From Methylotenera_A sp031379885 (GTDB lineage Bacteria > Pseudomonadota > Gammaproteobacteria > Burkholderiales > Methylophilaceae), in contig JANNFN010000033.1 of NCBI GenBank assembly GCA_031379885.1, forward strand, positions 1 to 54,312: 54,312 bases of DNA. The letters run 5' to 3'. Positions 1 through 8,500 of this stretch are shown in pieces (the stretch's first letter is position 1; each line of letters starts with the position of its first letter). A program made the translations under genes and the position numbers. A model generated the notes under the pieces. That model saw only the letters and a program-made list of their open reading frames with translations. It did no database searches and was not told where the DNA came from.

Positions 1-509
1 ACGCCTGGCGTAGGTGTGCTTGGCAGCAAGCCCAGCAACCTATCTAAATTATGTTTAACATCCCATTGCGTATTATCAAGTTTAAGTGATGCTACATAAG
101 CCGATTTGGCTTGTTGCAGTAAATACTCTGTCTCTTGCGAAACGGCTGCTCCTCGGCCACCCATGGCATTTGCACGTAACAAGAAAATATTGCCAATATT
201 GTATTGCACCGCTGCTTTTTGGCTATTATTTGCTTTAGGCATGAGTGCTGTAAACAATAATGTAGCTTCTTTATAACGCTCTTTTTTAGCTAAATACAGC
301 GCGGTAGCAAATTTCGCTTCAAAACTTTCTTTATCAGTTTCTGGTGTTTTACCAGCGCTAATTGCAAGGTTAAAAGCATTTACTTGTTGTATGCGCTTGT
401 AGGTGAAAATACTGCCAGCCAAGCAAATCAATGCTATCAACGTTAAAGCCCAAGTAAGTTTTTTTACACTCAAAAACCGCGCTAGCTTGTATGGAATATT
501 CAGAGTCAT
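1..509 (-). CDS. mxaK: MxaK-like protein, 3' end outside window
   Basis: Accessory protein of the methanol dehydrogenase maturation cluster; its exact role is not established. I translated it by hand on the minus strand from the ATG at 509. The first 169 residues show a positively charged start, one membrane segment at about residues 18-36, then a soluble part with a TPR-like helical look (YNIGNIFLLRANA, then SAYVASLKLD). The reading frame is open to the window edge, so the C-terminus is missing. It follows mxaC by 35 nt on the same strand. The name rests mainly on gene order (R-S-A-C-K) and on this membrane-anchor plus TPR look; the sequence alone would only give a TPR-like anchored protein. 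Confidence 0.78.
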   Translation of the reverse strand, partial: MTLNIPYKLARFLSVKKLTWALTLIALICLAGSIFTYKRIQQVNAFNLAISAGKTPETDKESFEAKFATALYLAKKERYKEATLLFTALMPKANNSQKAAVQYNIGNIFLLRANAMGGRGAAVSQETEYLLQQAKSAYVASLKLDNTQWDVKHNLDRLLGLLPSTPTPG

Positions 510-544
510 GTTTTTATCTCGTTCATGTATTTATTTCTAAAAGC

Positions 545-1519
545 TTATTTCCAAGTATTGATTTCTAAGTATTTTACGCCAAGCAATAATGCGATCATGC
601 CAGCCGCAATTAAAAAACAAATATTAGATAAATCTTTGCCAGGAATTTTTTCTAGGTATTTAATCGGCTTTTTCTCTTTACGATTAATATCATCAATAGC
701 TAATTGTAATGTTTTTGGGTCTTCCGCCTCGTAGGCGTGAAACTCTGTTTTCATGGTTTTAAAAAACTCGTATAGCTCGACTTCTGCTGGTAAAGCTTTG
801 TCTGGATCTGCCTTGTAAGAGGTATCAAAAATACTCAAACCGCCAGGTTGACGCAGCACAATCCAATAAAGACTAATATGCATGCGGTCGTACCAATCGC
901 GGATTTTCTGTTGTGCTTCAGCACCAATGCGGCCGGCGCCGTCAGAAAGCAAAATCACTGCACGCGATCCAGAATCTGGCACTTTTTCAAATAGCTCGGC
1001 GCCAGCTGTAAGCCCGCTACCGATGTTGGTTTGAAATAGCGCATTGCCCGCTGTGGCTTGCACTGCGGCCACTATTGCCTGCTTGTTTTCAGTGAGCGGC
1101 AGCACGTGCATGGCGGAGTTGCTGAAAGAAATCATGCCAATTAAATCATTTTGGCGAGATTGCACAAATTTTGTGATTAAGCGTGCCGCTGCGGCTGATT
1201 TATTTTCACCCACCACGCCTAAAGTGCCAGAAAATGGATCATCCATGCTGGCACTTCTATCTAGTACCAAGCCAATTTGCGCACCCACACCAATGCGTTC
1301 CACTTGTTGTTGATTGGTATGCGGTGCGCTTAAGCCCAACACGACAAATAGCAAGGTTAGCACTGCAAGCGCTTTTAATATCAGTCCTATGAGGTCAGAA
1401 AGCGGGTCAGCTGGCAACATTTCAAGCCAAGAATAACTTTTACTGTGCGCTCGCTGAAAAATCAAGGGCAAAAAAGCCAAAGGCAACAACCATAACAACC
1501 AAGGATTAGAAAATGACAC
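545..1519 (-). CDS. mxaC: MxaC, von Willebrand A domain membrane protein
   Basis: Protein of 324 residues belonging to the methanol oxidation accessory set, thought to help produce active, calcium-loaded methanol dehydrogenase in the periplasm. Two N-terminal membrane segments (about 7-24 and 44-64), a VWA domain with the MIDAS signature DRSAS (D87, S89, S91), and a C-terminal membrane segment (about 297-315) give the BatA-like layout known for this family. It starts 3 nt after the mxaA stop, so translation is probably coupled. The role in calcium insertion is family knowledge, not visible here. The generic alternative is a BatA/BatB-type VWA protein; the neighbours decide for MxaC. Confidence 0.85.
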   Translation of the reverse strand: MSFSNPWLLWLLPLAFLPLIFQRAHSKSYSWLEMLPADPLSDLIGLILKALAVLTLLFVVLGLSAPHTNQQQVERIGVGAQIGLVLDRSASMDDPFSGTLGVVGENKSAAAARLITKFVQSRQNDLIGMISFSNSAMHVLPLTENKQAIVAAVQATAGNALFQTNIGSGLTAGAELFEKVPDSGSRAVILLSDGAGRIGAEAQQKIRDWYDRMHISLYWIVLRQPGGLSIFDTSYKADPDKALPAEVELYEFFKTMKTEFHAYEAEDPKTLQLAIDDINRKEKKPIKYLEKIPGKDLSNICFLIAAGMIALLLGVKYLEINTWK

Positions 1520-1522
1520 GTA

Positions 1523-2548
1523 TTAGACCTTAGTGTTTGATACTTGAGTATCTGGAATCAGGCCGCGTTCACAATCGCGGCAACGGCGGCAGAATTGTGC
1601 TAGCCATTCGATAGGCGCAGCAATGCTATTTTTAGTATTCGGCTCAAAAAATACATGGTTTGATAAAGTGAAAAATTGCTGTAATTCAGTTTTAATGGTT
1701 TTAAATGCAGGTTTTTTAGCTAGAAAATCATTCAAATTGTCGTTAAATAAACTATAACCCGCAGTAATATTTAATGCAGAGTGCATGCTGGAAACCGCTT
1801 GCTGTATGGCTTCTGGTGTATTCGCTTGTGATTTTTTAGAAAGCTTATGAATCTGGCGATAGCTTTTGGCAAATGGTCCGCCCATACGTGGTAGCCAAGT
1901 GTATTTTCCCAGTATATAAATCAAACCTAATAAGCTTAACGCCAATACCGTCAGCAAGATTTTAAGACGCTGTTTTTCAGGCGCACTATTAAGCAGGAGA
2001 GGGCCTTGATATTTGCTCATGTCATCTTCAATTTTTATTTGGCCAAAACGAGCAATCGGTGAAATATTAAACTCAAAGCTAGGAATACGATATTTCACGA
2101 CTTCTTTACCTTTAGATTCCACATTGATCAGATGCAAATACTCTGCTGGAAGCGCACCAGGTTTCACCACAGTTTTATTGGTCCAAACTTGATAACTCAT
2201 CGTTAAATCGTGGATTACTTCTTTGCCGTTATCTTTGCTGGTATGCTTGATATCGCTCAAATCGATACCAAGCGTTTGCCCTTTGTAGCGTTTTTCGTAG
2301 CCAATAATAGGCAGCGACTCATCAATAAGTTTGTAAGGTTTCTTGATGGTAATAATGAGGTGGCGCGTTAGCACGTCGCCCACGGTGTAGCCTACCTCGC
2401 GCGTTGGGTCTTTTATGCGCAGGCTCACTACGCCTGTTTTTACGTCAGGGAGCGATTCGCTATCTAGTGCATAGGCAGTTACACTTAAGCTTAAAAAACA
2501 TATATATAAAATACATGCACATAAAAATTGATTGATTAGTTTTGTCAT
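1523..2548 (-). CDS. mxaA: MxaA, methanol dehydrogenase maturation protein
   Basis: A 341-residue envelope protein. It has a hydrophobic signal sequence (about residues 8-27), a periplasmic beta-rich part of about 170 residues, a single membrane helix near 197-217 (LKILLTVLALSLLGLIYIL), and a cytoplasmic helical tail with cysteines near the end (CRRCRDCE). MxaA mutants of other methylotrophs make methanol dehydrogenase that lacks calcium, so a role in metal loading is accepted for the family. The gene lies 17 nt after mxaS and 3 nt before mxaC. The assignment combines length, topology and position between MxaS and MxaC. Confidence 0.82.
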   Translation of the reverse strand: MTKLINQFLCACILYICFLSLSVTAYALDSESLPDVKTGVVSLRIKDPTREVGYTVGDVLTRHLIITIKKPYKLIDESLPIIGYEKRYKGQTLGIDLSDIKHTSKDNGKEVIHDLTMSYQVWTNKTVVKPGALPAEYLHLINVESKGKEVVKYRIPSFEFNISPIARFGQIKIEDDMSKYQGPLLLNSAPEKQRLKILLTVLALSLLGLIYILGKYTWLPRMGGPFAKSYRQIHKLSKKSQANTPEAIQQAVSSMHSALNITAGYSLFNDNLNDFLAKKPAFKTIKTELQQFFTLSNHVFFEPNTKNSIAAPIEWLAQFCRRCRDCERGLIPDTQVSNTKV

Positions 2549-2565
2549 AAGTTTTATTTATTGGC

Positions 2566-3426
2566 TTAGGCGGCTACAAATTGGTGAAAATATTCGGTGA
2601 GCATATCAGCGTCAAAATCGCCTTCCACATAAAATGGCGGCATATCAAATTCCATAAAGATTTTATAAATTGCCGCGCGACGCGCTTCAAATGCTTCAAT
2701 AATGCGATTACGATAATCTTTTCGTAAAAATAGTGTGCGTCGTGCTCCAGTTTCTGGGTCGGTGACTGCGGTAATGCCATTTTCGGGTAGATTTGTGTAT
2801 TCATCTGCATCCCACAGCACTACGGGTACGATGTGGTGGCGCGTTAAGTTAGATAGCGCGCCTTCTAGTTGCGGTAGCGGCATATGAAAATCTGAAATCA
2901 TAAATACCAGCGAACGCTCACGCGGCAAATAGCGCCATACATCGCCAATGCCTGCACCAGAAACCGGCGCTGGATGATATTCTTTTAGGCGCTCTGCTAA
3001 CTCAATGGCGCGATGCGATTTGAAAGAAACGGTGCTAATCCAATCTTCACGCACCACATCGTCAAAGCCCACAAAGCCAAATGGGTCGGCGTTGCGCGTG
3101 GCAGATCGTGCGACCGATTCTGCAATATCTGCCGCTTTGCGAATTTTACGTTCTTTTGCACCAAAATTCATGCTGCCTGATAAATCGCAAATCACAAAAA
3201 CTGGCGTGGCGCTTTTTTGGTTAAATAAGCGTACATAGACTTGCTCCATCGGATCGCGCAGGGTTTGACGCAAATCGATGCGGCGCGGATCGGGATAGTT
3301 TAGTAATGAAGTATGTCCAATAAACTCCATGCCCATGCCACGTTGCGTGCTGGCATGGCGGCCAGGATGGCGGCCGCGGTTGCGCCAGCCGATGTGATAA
3401 CTAAACTCTTTGATATCCTCAATCAT
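2566..3426 (-). CDS. mxaS: MxaS, DUF58/VWA-type protein
   Basis: A 286-residue soluble protein of the DUF58 type that usually partners a MoxR AAA+ ATPase. The N-terminal EFSYHIGWRNRGRHPGRH stretch and the metal-site signature DLSGS (D81, S83, S85), with the later MISDFHMP strand, mark the VWA-like fold. In methylotrophs MxaR and MxaS are thought to act together as a chaperone-like pair on methanol dehydrogenase. A gap of 136 nt separates it from mxaR, wider than elsewhere in the cluster; I see no terminator or recognisable element in that gap. The ATG at 3426 has no strong ribosome binding site. Confidence 0.87.
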   Translation of the reverse strand: MIEDIKEFSYHIGWRNRGRHPGRHASTQRGMGMEFIGHTSLLNYPDPRRIDLRQTLRDPMEQVYVRLFNQKSATPVFVICDLSGSMNFGAKERKIRKAADIAESVARSATRNADPFGFVGFDDVVREDWISTVSFKSHRAIELAERLKEYHPAPVSGAGIGDVWRYLPRERSLVFMISDFHMPLPQLEGALSNLTRHHIVPVVLWDADEYTNLPENGITAVTDPETGARRTLFLRKDYRNRIIEAFEARRAAIYKIFMEFDMPPFYVEGDFDADMLTEYFHQFVAA

Positions 3427-3562
3427 TATTTTGCCCAGCCATTTTCATTTGGAACATGATACGAGGCATCAAGCGAGCGCAAAGCGTAAATCATACATTG
3501 AAGTACATTAAGCATTGCGCGAGTAAGATAACAAAGTAGCATGGATGTAATGAAACTTGGCT

Positions 3563-4579
3563 TTAAGGTGCGGCAACTGCATTGATGATATTACTCAACA
3601 TCTCACGCGCAATCTCGGTGCGGCGCATTTCATACACAGGGCTAAATACTATTCTATGAGCCACCGTCGCGTGAAATACTGCATGAATATCGTCTGGTGT
3701 AATGGCCGTGCGCTCGTTTAGCCACGCGTTTACGCGGGCTGCACGTAACATCATGCTCATGCCGCGCGGGCTGGCACCAGCAAGCACTAGACGAGTCATG
3801 TCTACATTGGTGACTTTTACACCGTATTCAGTTGGATTGCGCGTAGCTTTCCACAAATTAAGCGCATATTTTTCTAATGTAGGTGATGCCGCTACACTTT
3901 TTTGAATGACGCTAGAAAAGCCATTTAACTGGTCAAACTGTAACACATCGGCTTTCACCGTGTCGATTAAGGCGTCTGCATTGTGAAAGCGCGTATCGAA
4001 CATTAAGTCAGACATGATAGCGTCATCGTTTGGTACTAAAATGGGAATCTCCATCATAAAGCGGTCGCGCGCTGCAGAAGGGATTTCAAAGGTTTCTTCA
4101 CGTTCCACTTGGTTGCGGTCGGCAAACACAATCATGTGTGGAAAAACATGTTCTTTGTTGAAGGCTGACAGCGTGCGTTCGGCCATCACACGTAATAGCA
4201 GTGAGTGCACTTGTGGGCGAGCACGGTTAATCTCGTTAAAGAAAAACACGCTTAAATTTTCACCACTCATCAACAATGGTCCAGCGCTCACATGCGGTTT
4301 ACCATCTTCGCCCAAATAGGTGTGATAAACCAAATCATTTGGCATTAAATCAATGGTGCCTTCAATACGCTGATAACCGCCGCCAATGCCACGGGTAAAA
4401 GCGCGCAACAGTGTGGTTTTACCCACGCCCACGTCGCCCTCAAGCAATACATGACCACGTGCAAAAATTGCGGTGGTAATTAAACGTATCGGGTTTTGTT
4501 GACCAACCACGACTTTGTTGACTTCGGTTTCTAAAGTTAGCGCATGTTGACGCCAGTCGGCCAATTGACGGTCGCTCAT
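3563..4579 (-). CDS. mxaR: MxaR, MoxR-family AAA+ ATPase
   Basis: First gene of the block, 338 residues, the AAA+ ATPase that gives the MoxR family its name. Walker A is GDVGVGKT (48-55). The Walker B region reads VFFFNEINRA (111-120), with Asn115 where most MoxR proteins have Asp (DEINRA). Sensor 1 reads FADRN and the arginine finger region SAARDRF. The start ATG is preceded by AGGA at good spacing. The upstream region is shared with divergent fabA and holds an 18-bp palindrome. The structural genes mxaFJGI are not upstream here, unlike the classical mxaFJGIRSACKLD order. Confidence 0.9.
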   Translation of the reverse strand: MSDRQLADWRQHALTLETEVNKVVVGQQNPIRLITTAIFARGHVLLEGDVGVGKTTLLRAFTRGIGGGYQRIEGTIDLMPNDLVYHTYLGEDGKPHVSAGPLLMSGENLSVFFFNEINRARPQVHSLLLRVMAERTLSAFNKEHVFPHMIVFADRNQVEREETFEIPSAARDRFMMEIPILVPNDDAIMSDLMFDTRFHNADALIDTVKADVLQFDQLNGFSSVIQKSVAASPTLEKYALNLWKATRNPTEYGVKVTNVDMTRLVLAGASPRGMSMMLRAARVNAWLNERTAITPDDIHAVFHATVAHRIVFSPVYEMRRTEIAREMLSNIINAVAAP

Positions 4580-4652
4580 CGAGTTTTCCTAAAAGTTAAA
4601 TGGTTAATTTGGAGACTAATTAAATATTATATTAAATGAAATTTGAGTAAGT

Positions 4653-4670
4653 GTATACAGATTTGTATAC
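4653..4670. promoter_or_regulatory. near-perfect 18-bp palindrome, candidate operator
   Basis: GTATACAGATTTGTATAC has two perfect 7-base arms (GTATACA / TGTATAC) around GATT. It sits in the divergent region between mxaR and fabA, about 75-90 nt from the mxaR start and 97-114 nt from the fabA start. The shape suits a dimeric repressor of the TetR class, and fabAB genes of gammaproteobacteria are controlled by such regulators (FabR, DesT). No regulator gene is adjacent, so which gene it controls is unknown. Confidence 0.45.
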
Positions 4671-4766
4671 CCACTTTAAATCTAGTATTAAATATAGTAC
4701 TTTCGTTAAATTCATTTTCCAGCGAAAATAGCGATAATCTTAAAACAAATATTAAGTATAAATTAA

Positions 4767-5282
4767 ATGTCAAAACAAAATAGCTTTACAAAAGAAGAGT
4801 TACTTAAATGTGGTAGGGGTGAAATGTTTGGCGAAGGGAATGCGCAATTACCGTTACCGCCAATGCTGATGTTTGACCGCATAGTCTCTATCACTGCAGA
4901 CGGCGGCAAATACGGTAATGGTCAAATTATTGCCGAGCTGGACATTAAACCTGATTTATGGTTTTTTGATTGCCACTTTACTGGCGACCCAGTCATGCCA
5001 GGCTGTTTGGGTTTGGATGCGATGTGGCAATTGGTGGGCTTTTATTTGGGTTGGGCTGGAGGTCCCGGGCGCGGACGTGCGCTAGGTGCTGGTGAGGTTA
5101 AGTTTACTGGCCAAGTGTTGCCAACAGCCAAAATGGCAACTTATACTATTGATTTAAAACGCGTGATAATGCGTAAATTGGTGATGGGTGTGGCAGATGC
5201 CAGCATGAGTTTAGATGGCCGAGAAATTTATGTGGCCAATGATTTGCGGGTAGGTCTATTTACCAGAACTGACAATTTTTAA
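4767..5282 (+). CDS. fabA: 3-hydroxydecanoyl-ACP dehydratase/isomerase
   Basis: Bifunctional FabA (171 residues, same length class as the E. coli enzyme). It dehydrates 3-hydroxydecanoyl-ACP and isomerises trans-2 to cis-3-decenoyl-ACP, the branch point of anaerobic unsaturated fatty acid synthesis. The active-site pair is His70 in DCHFTGDPVMPGCLGLD and Asp84, at the numbering known for E. coli. It is followed by fabB 57 nt downstream, the usual fabA-fabB pair. The ATG has no clear Shine-Dalgarno sequence; the upstream bases are AT-only (TATAAATTAA). Confidence 0.96.
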   Translation: MSKQNSFTKEELLKCGRGEMFGEGNAQLPLPPMLMFDRIVSITADGGKYGNGQIIAELDIKPDLWFFDCHFTGDPVMPGCLGLDAMWQLVGFYLGWAGGPGRGRALGAGEVKFTGQVLPTAKMATYTIDLKRVIMRKLVMGVADASMSLDGREIYVANDLRVGLFTRTDNF

Positions 5283-5339
5283 TACAAAATTCTTAATAAT
5301 TGTTGAATAGAATAAAGAATTAATTTGAGGGAGCACGAA

Positions 5340-6566
5340 ATGCGTCGTGTCGTAATTACTGGGTTAGGCATCGTTTCTAGCCTTGGCAATAATAAATCAG
5401 AAGTGAAAGATAGCTTATATCAGGGTCGCTCTGGCATAACGTTTCAGCAGGAATATGCAGACCGTGGCTTTCGCTCACACGTGGCGGGCAATGTTAAGTT
5501 AGATTTAGAAGGTTTAATAGACCGCAAACTGATGCGCTTTATGGCTAAGGGCCATGCCTACAGCTGGATCGCGCTGCAAGAGGCAATTGCCGATGCTAAA
5601 TTGCCGCATGAGTTGGTTTCGAATATACGCACTGGCATGATTGTCGGCGCGGGTGGCACTTCGACCGAAAGCATGCTGGAAGCCACCGATACTTTCCGCG
5701 AAAAAGGTGCAAAAAGAGTAGGGCCGTATATGGTCACCAAAACCATGTCTAACGGCATCGTTGCTTGCTTGGCTACTGGCGCACAGATTAAAGGCGTTAA
5801 CTATTCTATTAGTTCGGCTTGTTCAACCAGCGCGCATTGCATTGGCAACGGCGTGGAACAAATCCAAATGGGCAAACAAGATATTATTTTTGCGGGCGGT
5901 GGCGAAGAAGAACACTGGACAATGTCTTTATTATTTGACGCGATGGGTGCGCTTTCGAGCAAATATAACGATACGCCTGAAAAAGCCAGTCGTACTTACG
6001 ATGCAGACCGCGATGGTTTTGTGATTTCTGGCGGTGGCGGCATTGTAGTGTTAGAAGAATACGAACACGCTAAAAAACGTGGCGCGAAAATCTATGCCGA
6101 AGTTGTTGGTTATGGTGCAACGTCAGACGGTTACGATATGGTCGCGCCAAGCGGCGAGGGCGCAGAACGCTGCATGAAGCTTGCGCTAGAGGGTATCGAC
6201 CACGTTGATTACATCAACACGCACGGTACGAGCACTCCTGTGGGTGACACCAAAGAACTGGAAGCGATTAGCAATGTGTTTACAGGCGGCGCATATGGCA
6301 AATTGCCAGCCATTGCCTCAACCAAATCACTCAGCGGTCACGCACTAGGCGCTGCGGGCGTGAACGAGGCGATTTACACTTTGATCATGATGGAAAATAA
6401 TTTCATCGCTGCTTCTGCTAATATTGATAACCTTGACCCCGCTGCAGTAGGCTTGCCTATTGCCACCAAGCGTATTGATAACGTCAAAATCGAGACCGCG
6501 CTCTCTAACAGTTTTGGCTTCGGTGGAACTAACGCGACTTTAACGTTATCAACCAAAAACCTGTAA
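5340..6566 (+). CDS. fabB: 3-oxoacyl-ACP synthase I
   Basis: Elongating beta-ketoacyl-ACP synthase of the FabB type, 408 residues, which extends the cis-3-decenoyl-ACP made by FabA. The catalytic triad is visible: Cys161 in SSACSTSAHC, His295 in NTHGTSTPVGD and His334 in STKSLSGHALGAAG. The C-terminal FGFGGTNATL motif is intact. I place the start at ATG 5340 because GAGGGAG lies just upstream; an in-frame TTG at 5325 overlaps that site and would add five unlikely residues. Co-transcription with fabA is likely. Confidence 0.96.
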   Translation: MRRVVITGLGIVSSLGNNKSEVKDSLYQGRSGITFQQEYADRGFRSHVAGNVKLDLEGLIDRKLMRFMAKGHAYSWIALQEAIADAKLPHELVSNIRTGMIVGAGGTSTESMLEATDTFREKGAKRVGPYMVTKTMSNGIVACLATGAQIKGVNYSISSACSTSAHCIGNGVEQIQMGKQDIIFAGGGEEEHWTMSLLFDAMGALSSKYNDTPEKASRTYDADRDGFVISGGGGIVVLEEYEHAKKRGAKIYAEVVGYGATSDGYDMVAPSGEGAERCMKLALEGIDHVDYINTHGTSTPVGDTKELEAISNVFTGGAYGKLPAIASTKSLSGHALGAAGVNEAIYTLIMMENNFIAASANIDNLDPAAVGLPIATKRIDNVKIETALSNSFGFGGTNATLTLSTKNL

Positions 6567-6606
6567 AGCGCGTTACTAAGCGCATCACTTTAATTAGGAG
6601 CGCAGC

Positions 6607-7146
6607 ATGAAGTTTTTTTTAGCCATTCTTTTTGCACTGGTTTTAAATGGATGCGCAACATTGGGCGGCGACCGCACGGTGAACGTCACGGGCGACCAAA
6701 TCGCACAAAAACTCAACGAGAAGTTAGCACTCCCTATCTCGCTGCTTAAAGTGTTCGATGTAAATTTATCTAACTCGGTCGTCACTTTCGATAAAACCAC
6801 TGGCCGCATGCTCACCACCATGGATAGCCAACTTTCGAGCCAGTTACTTGATCAATCTTTAGTGGGGAAACTTGGCATTTCTGGCAAATTGCGCTTTGAT
6901 GCCGCCACCAGCGCTGTCGTGCTGGATGAACCAAAAATTGAAAACATGAGCTTTAATGGCGCAGATGGCAAATTTAACGATTTATTTAATGCGCTCGCCA
7001 AAACCGTGGGAGGCGAAATGCTCAATGGCTTAACGCTTTATACCGTGAAACCAGAAGATTTAACATTTGGCGGCACTAGCTACAGCCCGAAAGATATGGT
7101 CGTGACAGATAACGGCTTGCAACTTACTTTAACTCCGCAACGGTAA
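6607..7146 (+). CDS. DUF1439 (YceB-like) lipoprotein
   Basis: A 179-residue predicted lipoprotein. The leader MKFFLAILFALVLNGC ends in a lipobox (LNGC, Cys16), so it should be acylated and held in the inner or outer membrane. The rest looks like the DUF1439/YceB family: GDQIAQKLNEKLALP near the mature start, alternating beta strands, and a C-terminal TVKPEDLTFGG element. Function is unknown; these proteins resemble lipid- or protein-binding barrels. It has a good ribosome site (AGGAG, 6601) and lies 40 nt after fabB. Confidence 0.75.
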   Translation: MKFFLAILFALVLNGCATLGGDRTVNVTGDQIAQKLNEKLALPISLLKVFDVNLSNSVVTFDKTTGRMLTTMDSQLSSQLLDQSLVGKLGISGKLRFDAATSAVVLDEPKIENMSFNGADGKFNDLFNALAKTVGGEMLNGLTLYTVKPEDLTFGGTSYSPKDMVVTDNGLQLTLTPQR

Positions 7147-7156
7147 AGGGCTGCAA

Positions 7157-8245
7157 TTGAATAAATCATTAGTTTGTTTATGTTTGGCTATTATTGTTTT
7201 TGCTAGCTCAACATCAAGCAATGCGAGATTGTTTATGAGCGATAAAATTGATGTAACCATTAAGGTGCAAGATGAGTCAGGCAAGCCAATTCCCTATGTG
7301 ACCGTTTGGCACTATATAAAACCCAACCCAGCTCATATAAAAGAGCCAGACTCACAATTATCAATGAATGATTTATGGCGAGTTACTACACGATATAAAA
7401 ACACATCTGAACATATGCTTTGGTTTGGCGAAAAAGCGATATCGGCCTTGCGGATTTTTGAAATGGGTGATGGTGCAGGCATGCTGAAAACGCAGATAAA
7501 TTATCAAACCTTTACTGGGGAAGGTAATAAATATCAGCGCCCAGACCCAACTAACTTTGGCTACACCTTCATAAAGCAAGGATATCTGCCTGAAAAGCTA
7601 GAATTTAATGTACCTAGTAATAAGAGTAGTGTTGAGGCAACTGTTACGCTCAAGCGAGACCCCAATGCAACCATAGAAACTGCACCTTATATTCAAACTT
7701 ACGAACGCCTTCGCTTTGAGCTATCAGATGAGCTAAAAAATGAAGAAATGACTGCCGCCAATCAACAACGCATCTCGCGAATTGAAAATGAATTAGAGCA
7801 AGCTGCCAAACAAGCTATAGCAGCTGGCGATAACAAAGCGGCAGCCCGCATTTACATTCGCATGCGTTACTTGCCAGGTATCAGATTAGATACTGGCGAT
7901 GGAATTTCGGGTTACAGTCACGTCGACCGAGAATCTGCAAGAAGTAAACGTGCTTGGGAGCTTGCAAAACAGCTTGACTCTGATAATTTGTTTATATGGA
8001 TACATACCGCACTAGAGCGTGCAGGTAATCAACCAAACACGCCAAGAGACGAAAAAATAAAAAATGCAGCAGCACAAATGGAGCTGCTGATACAGAAGCA
8101 TGGTTTAGCAGTATGGCCAGTAATCTATGATTTACGTGCTGGACTTTACGCAAACATTAATCAAAAAGAAAAATCTAAGCAGCTTTATAAAGAGGCCGCA
8201 GCGTTAGAGCCTAAATATAAAGATTGGAACAAAGAGCTTAAATAG
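7157..8245 (+). CDS. unknown secreted protein with helical repeat tail
   Basis: I do not recognise a named family. The TTG start at 7157 is supported by AAAGGG 6 nt upstream. The 362 residues begin with a signal peptide (hydrophobic to about residue 18, cleavage near SNA). Residues about 33-160 contain a stretch like a carboxypeptidase-regulatory or transthyretin-type beta-sandwich (VTIKVQDESGKPIPYVTVW, then GYTFIKQGYLPEKLEF). Residues from about 185 are helical and TPR-like, with a long charged helix and KSKQLYKEAAALEPKYKDW at the end. It may be a periplasmic binding or scaffold protein. It is 10 nt from the DUF1439 lipoprotein gene and probably co-transcribed. Confidence 0.7.
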   Translation: MNKSLVCLCLAIIVFASSTSSNARLFMSDKIDVTIKVQDESGKPIPYVTVWHYIKPNPAHIKEPDSQLSMNDLWRVTTRYKNTSEHMLWFGEKAISALRIFEMGDGAGMLKTQINYQTFTGEGNKYQRPDPTNFGYTFIKQGYLPEKLEFNVPSNKSSVEATVTLKRDPNATIETAPYIQTYERLRFELSDELKNEEMTAANQQRISRIENELEQAAKQAIAAGDNKAAARIYIRMRYLPGIRLDTGDGISGYSHVDRESARSKRAWELAKQLDSDNLFIWIHTALERAGNQPNTPRDEKIKNAAAQMELLIQKHGLAVWPVIYDLRAGLYANINQKEKSKQLYKEAAALEPKYKDWNKELK

Positions 8246-8255
8246 TTCAATAATA

Positions 8256-8296
8256 GATGCTCTGCAGCCCAATATCCATGCGCCTTCCAGAGCATC
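8256..8296. other. 9-bp inverted repeat, possible weak terminator
   Basis: GATGCTCTG (8256-8264) and CAGAGCATC (8288-8296) are perfect inverted arms with a 23-nt loop, just after the stop of the 7157-8245 gene. The right arm is followed by ATTTTAAAT, not a clean T-run, so termination is possible but weak. Confidence 0.35.
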
Positions 8297-8317
8297 ATTT
8301 TAAATCAATTTAAGGCG

Positions 8318-8455
8318 CTAAACCAACAAAGCCGCCGCCACATTACGGCCTTCGCTCATTAAAAAGTTATAGGTTCTGCACGCTGCGGCGGTGGACATGC
8401 ATTCCAGCGGAATGCCGAGTACAGTTAAAGGCTCAACAATTTTAGCAAGTGTTGT
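8318..8455 (-). pseudogene. 3' remnant of an Mth938-type gene
   Basis: Read on the minus strand this piece encodes the C-terminal part of the same protein as the gene at 9093-9485. It is in frame to a TAG stop at 8318-8320: GIPLECMSTAAACRTYNFL against GIPLECMTTAAACRTYNFL in the intact gene. About 78 aligned bases differ at about 8 positions by my count, so it is a diverged copy. Similarity fades upstream (KIVEPLTVLGIP against KIFQKLTAEGIP) and no start or N-terminal part is present. It is best read as what is left of a tandem or transposed duplication. Confidence 0.75.
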
Positions 8456-8500
8456 GTGTAAAATGTTAATTTGCACACTGCAAATTTAGGGTTTTTAATC

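Noticed and set aside
3427..3562. 136-nt gap between mxaR and mxaS as a hidden gene or RNA
   Set aside because: No open frame with a start signal, no hairpin or terminator seen.
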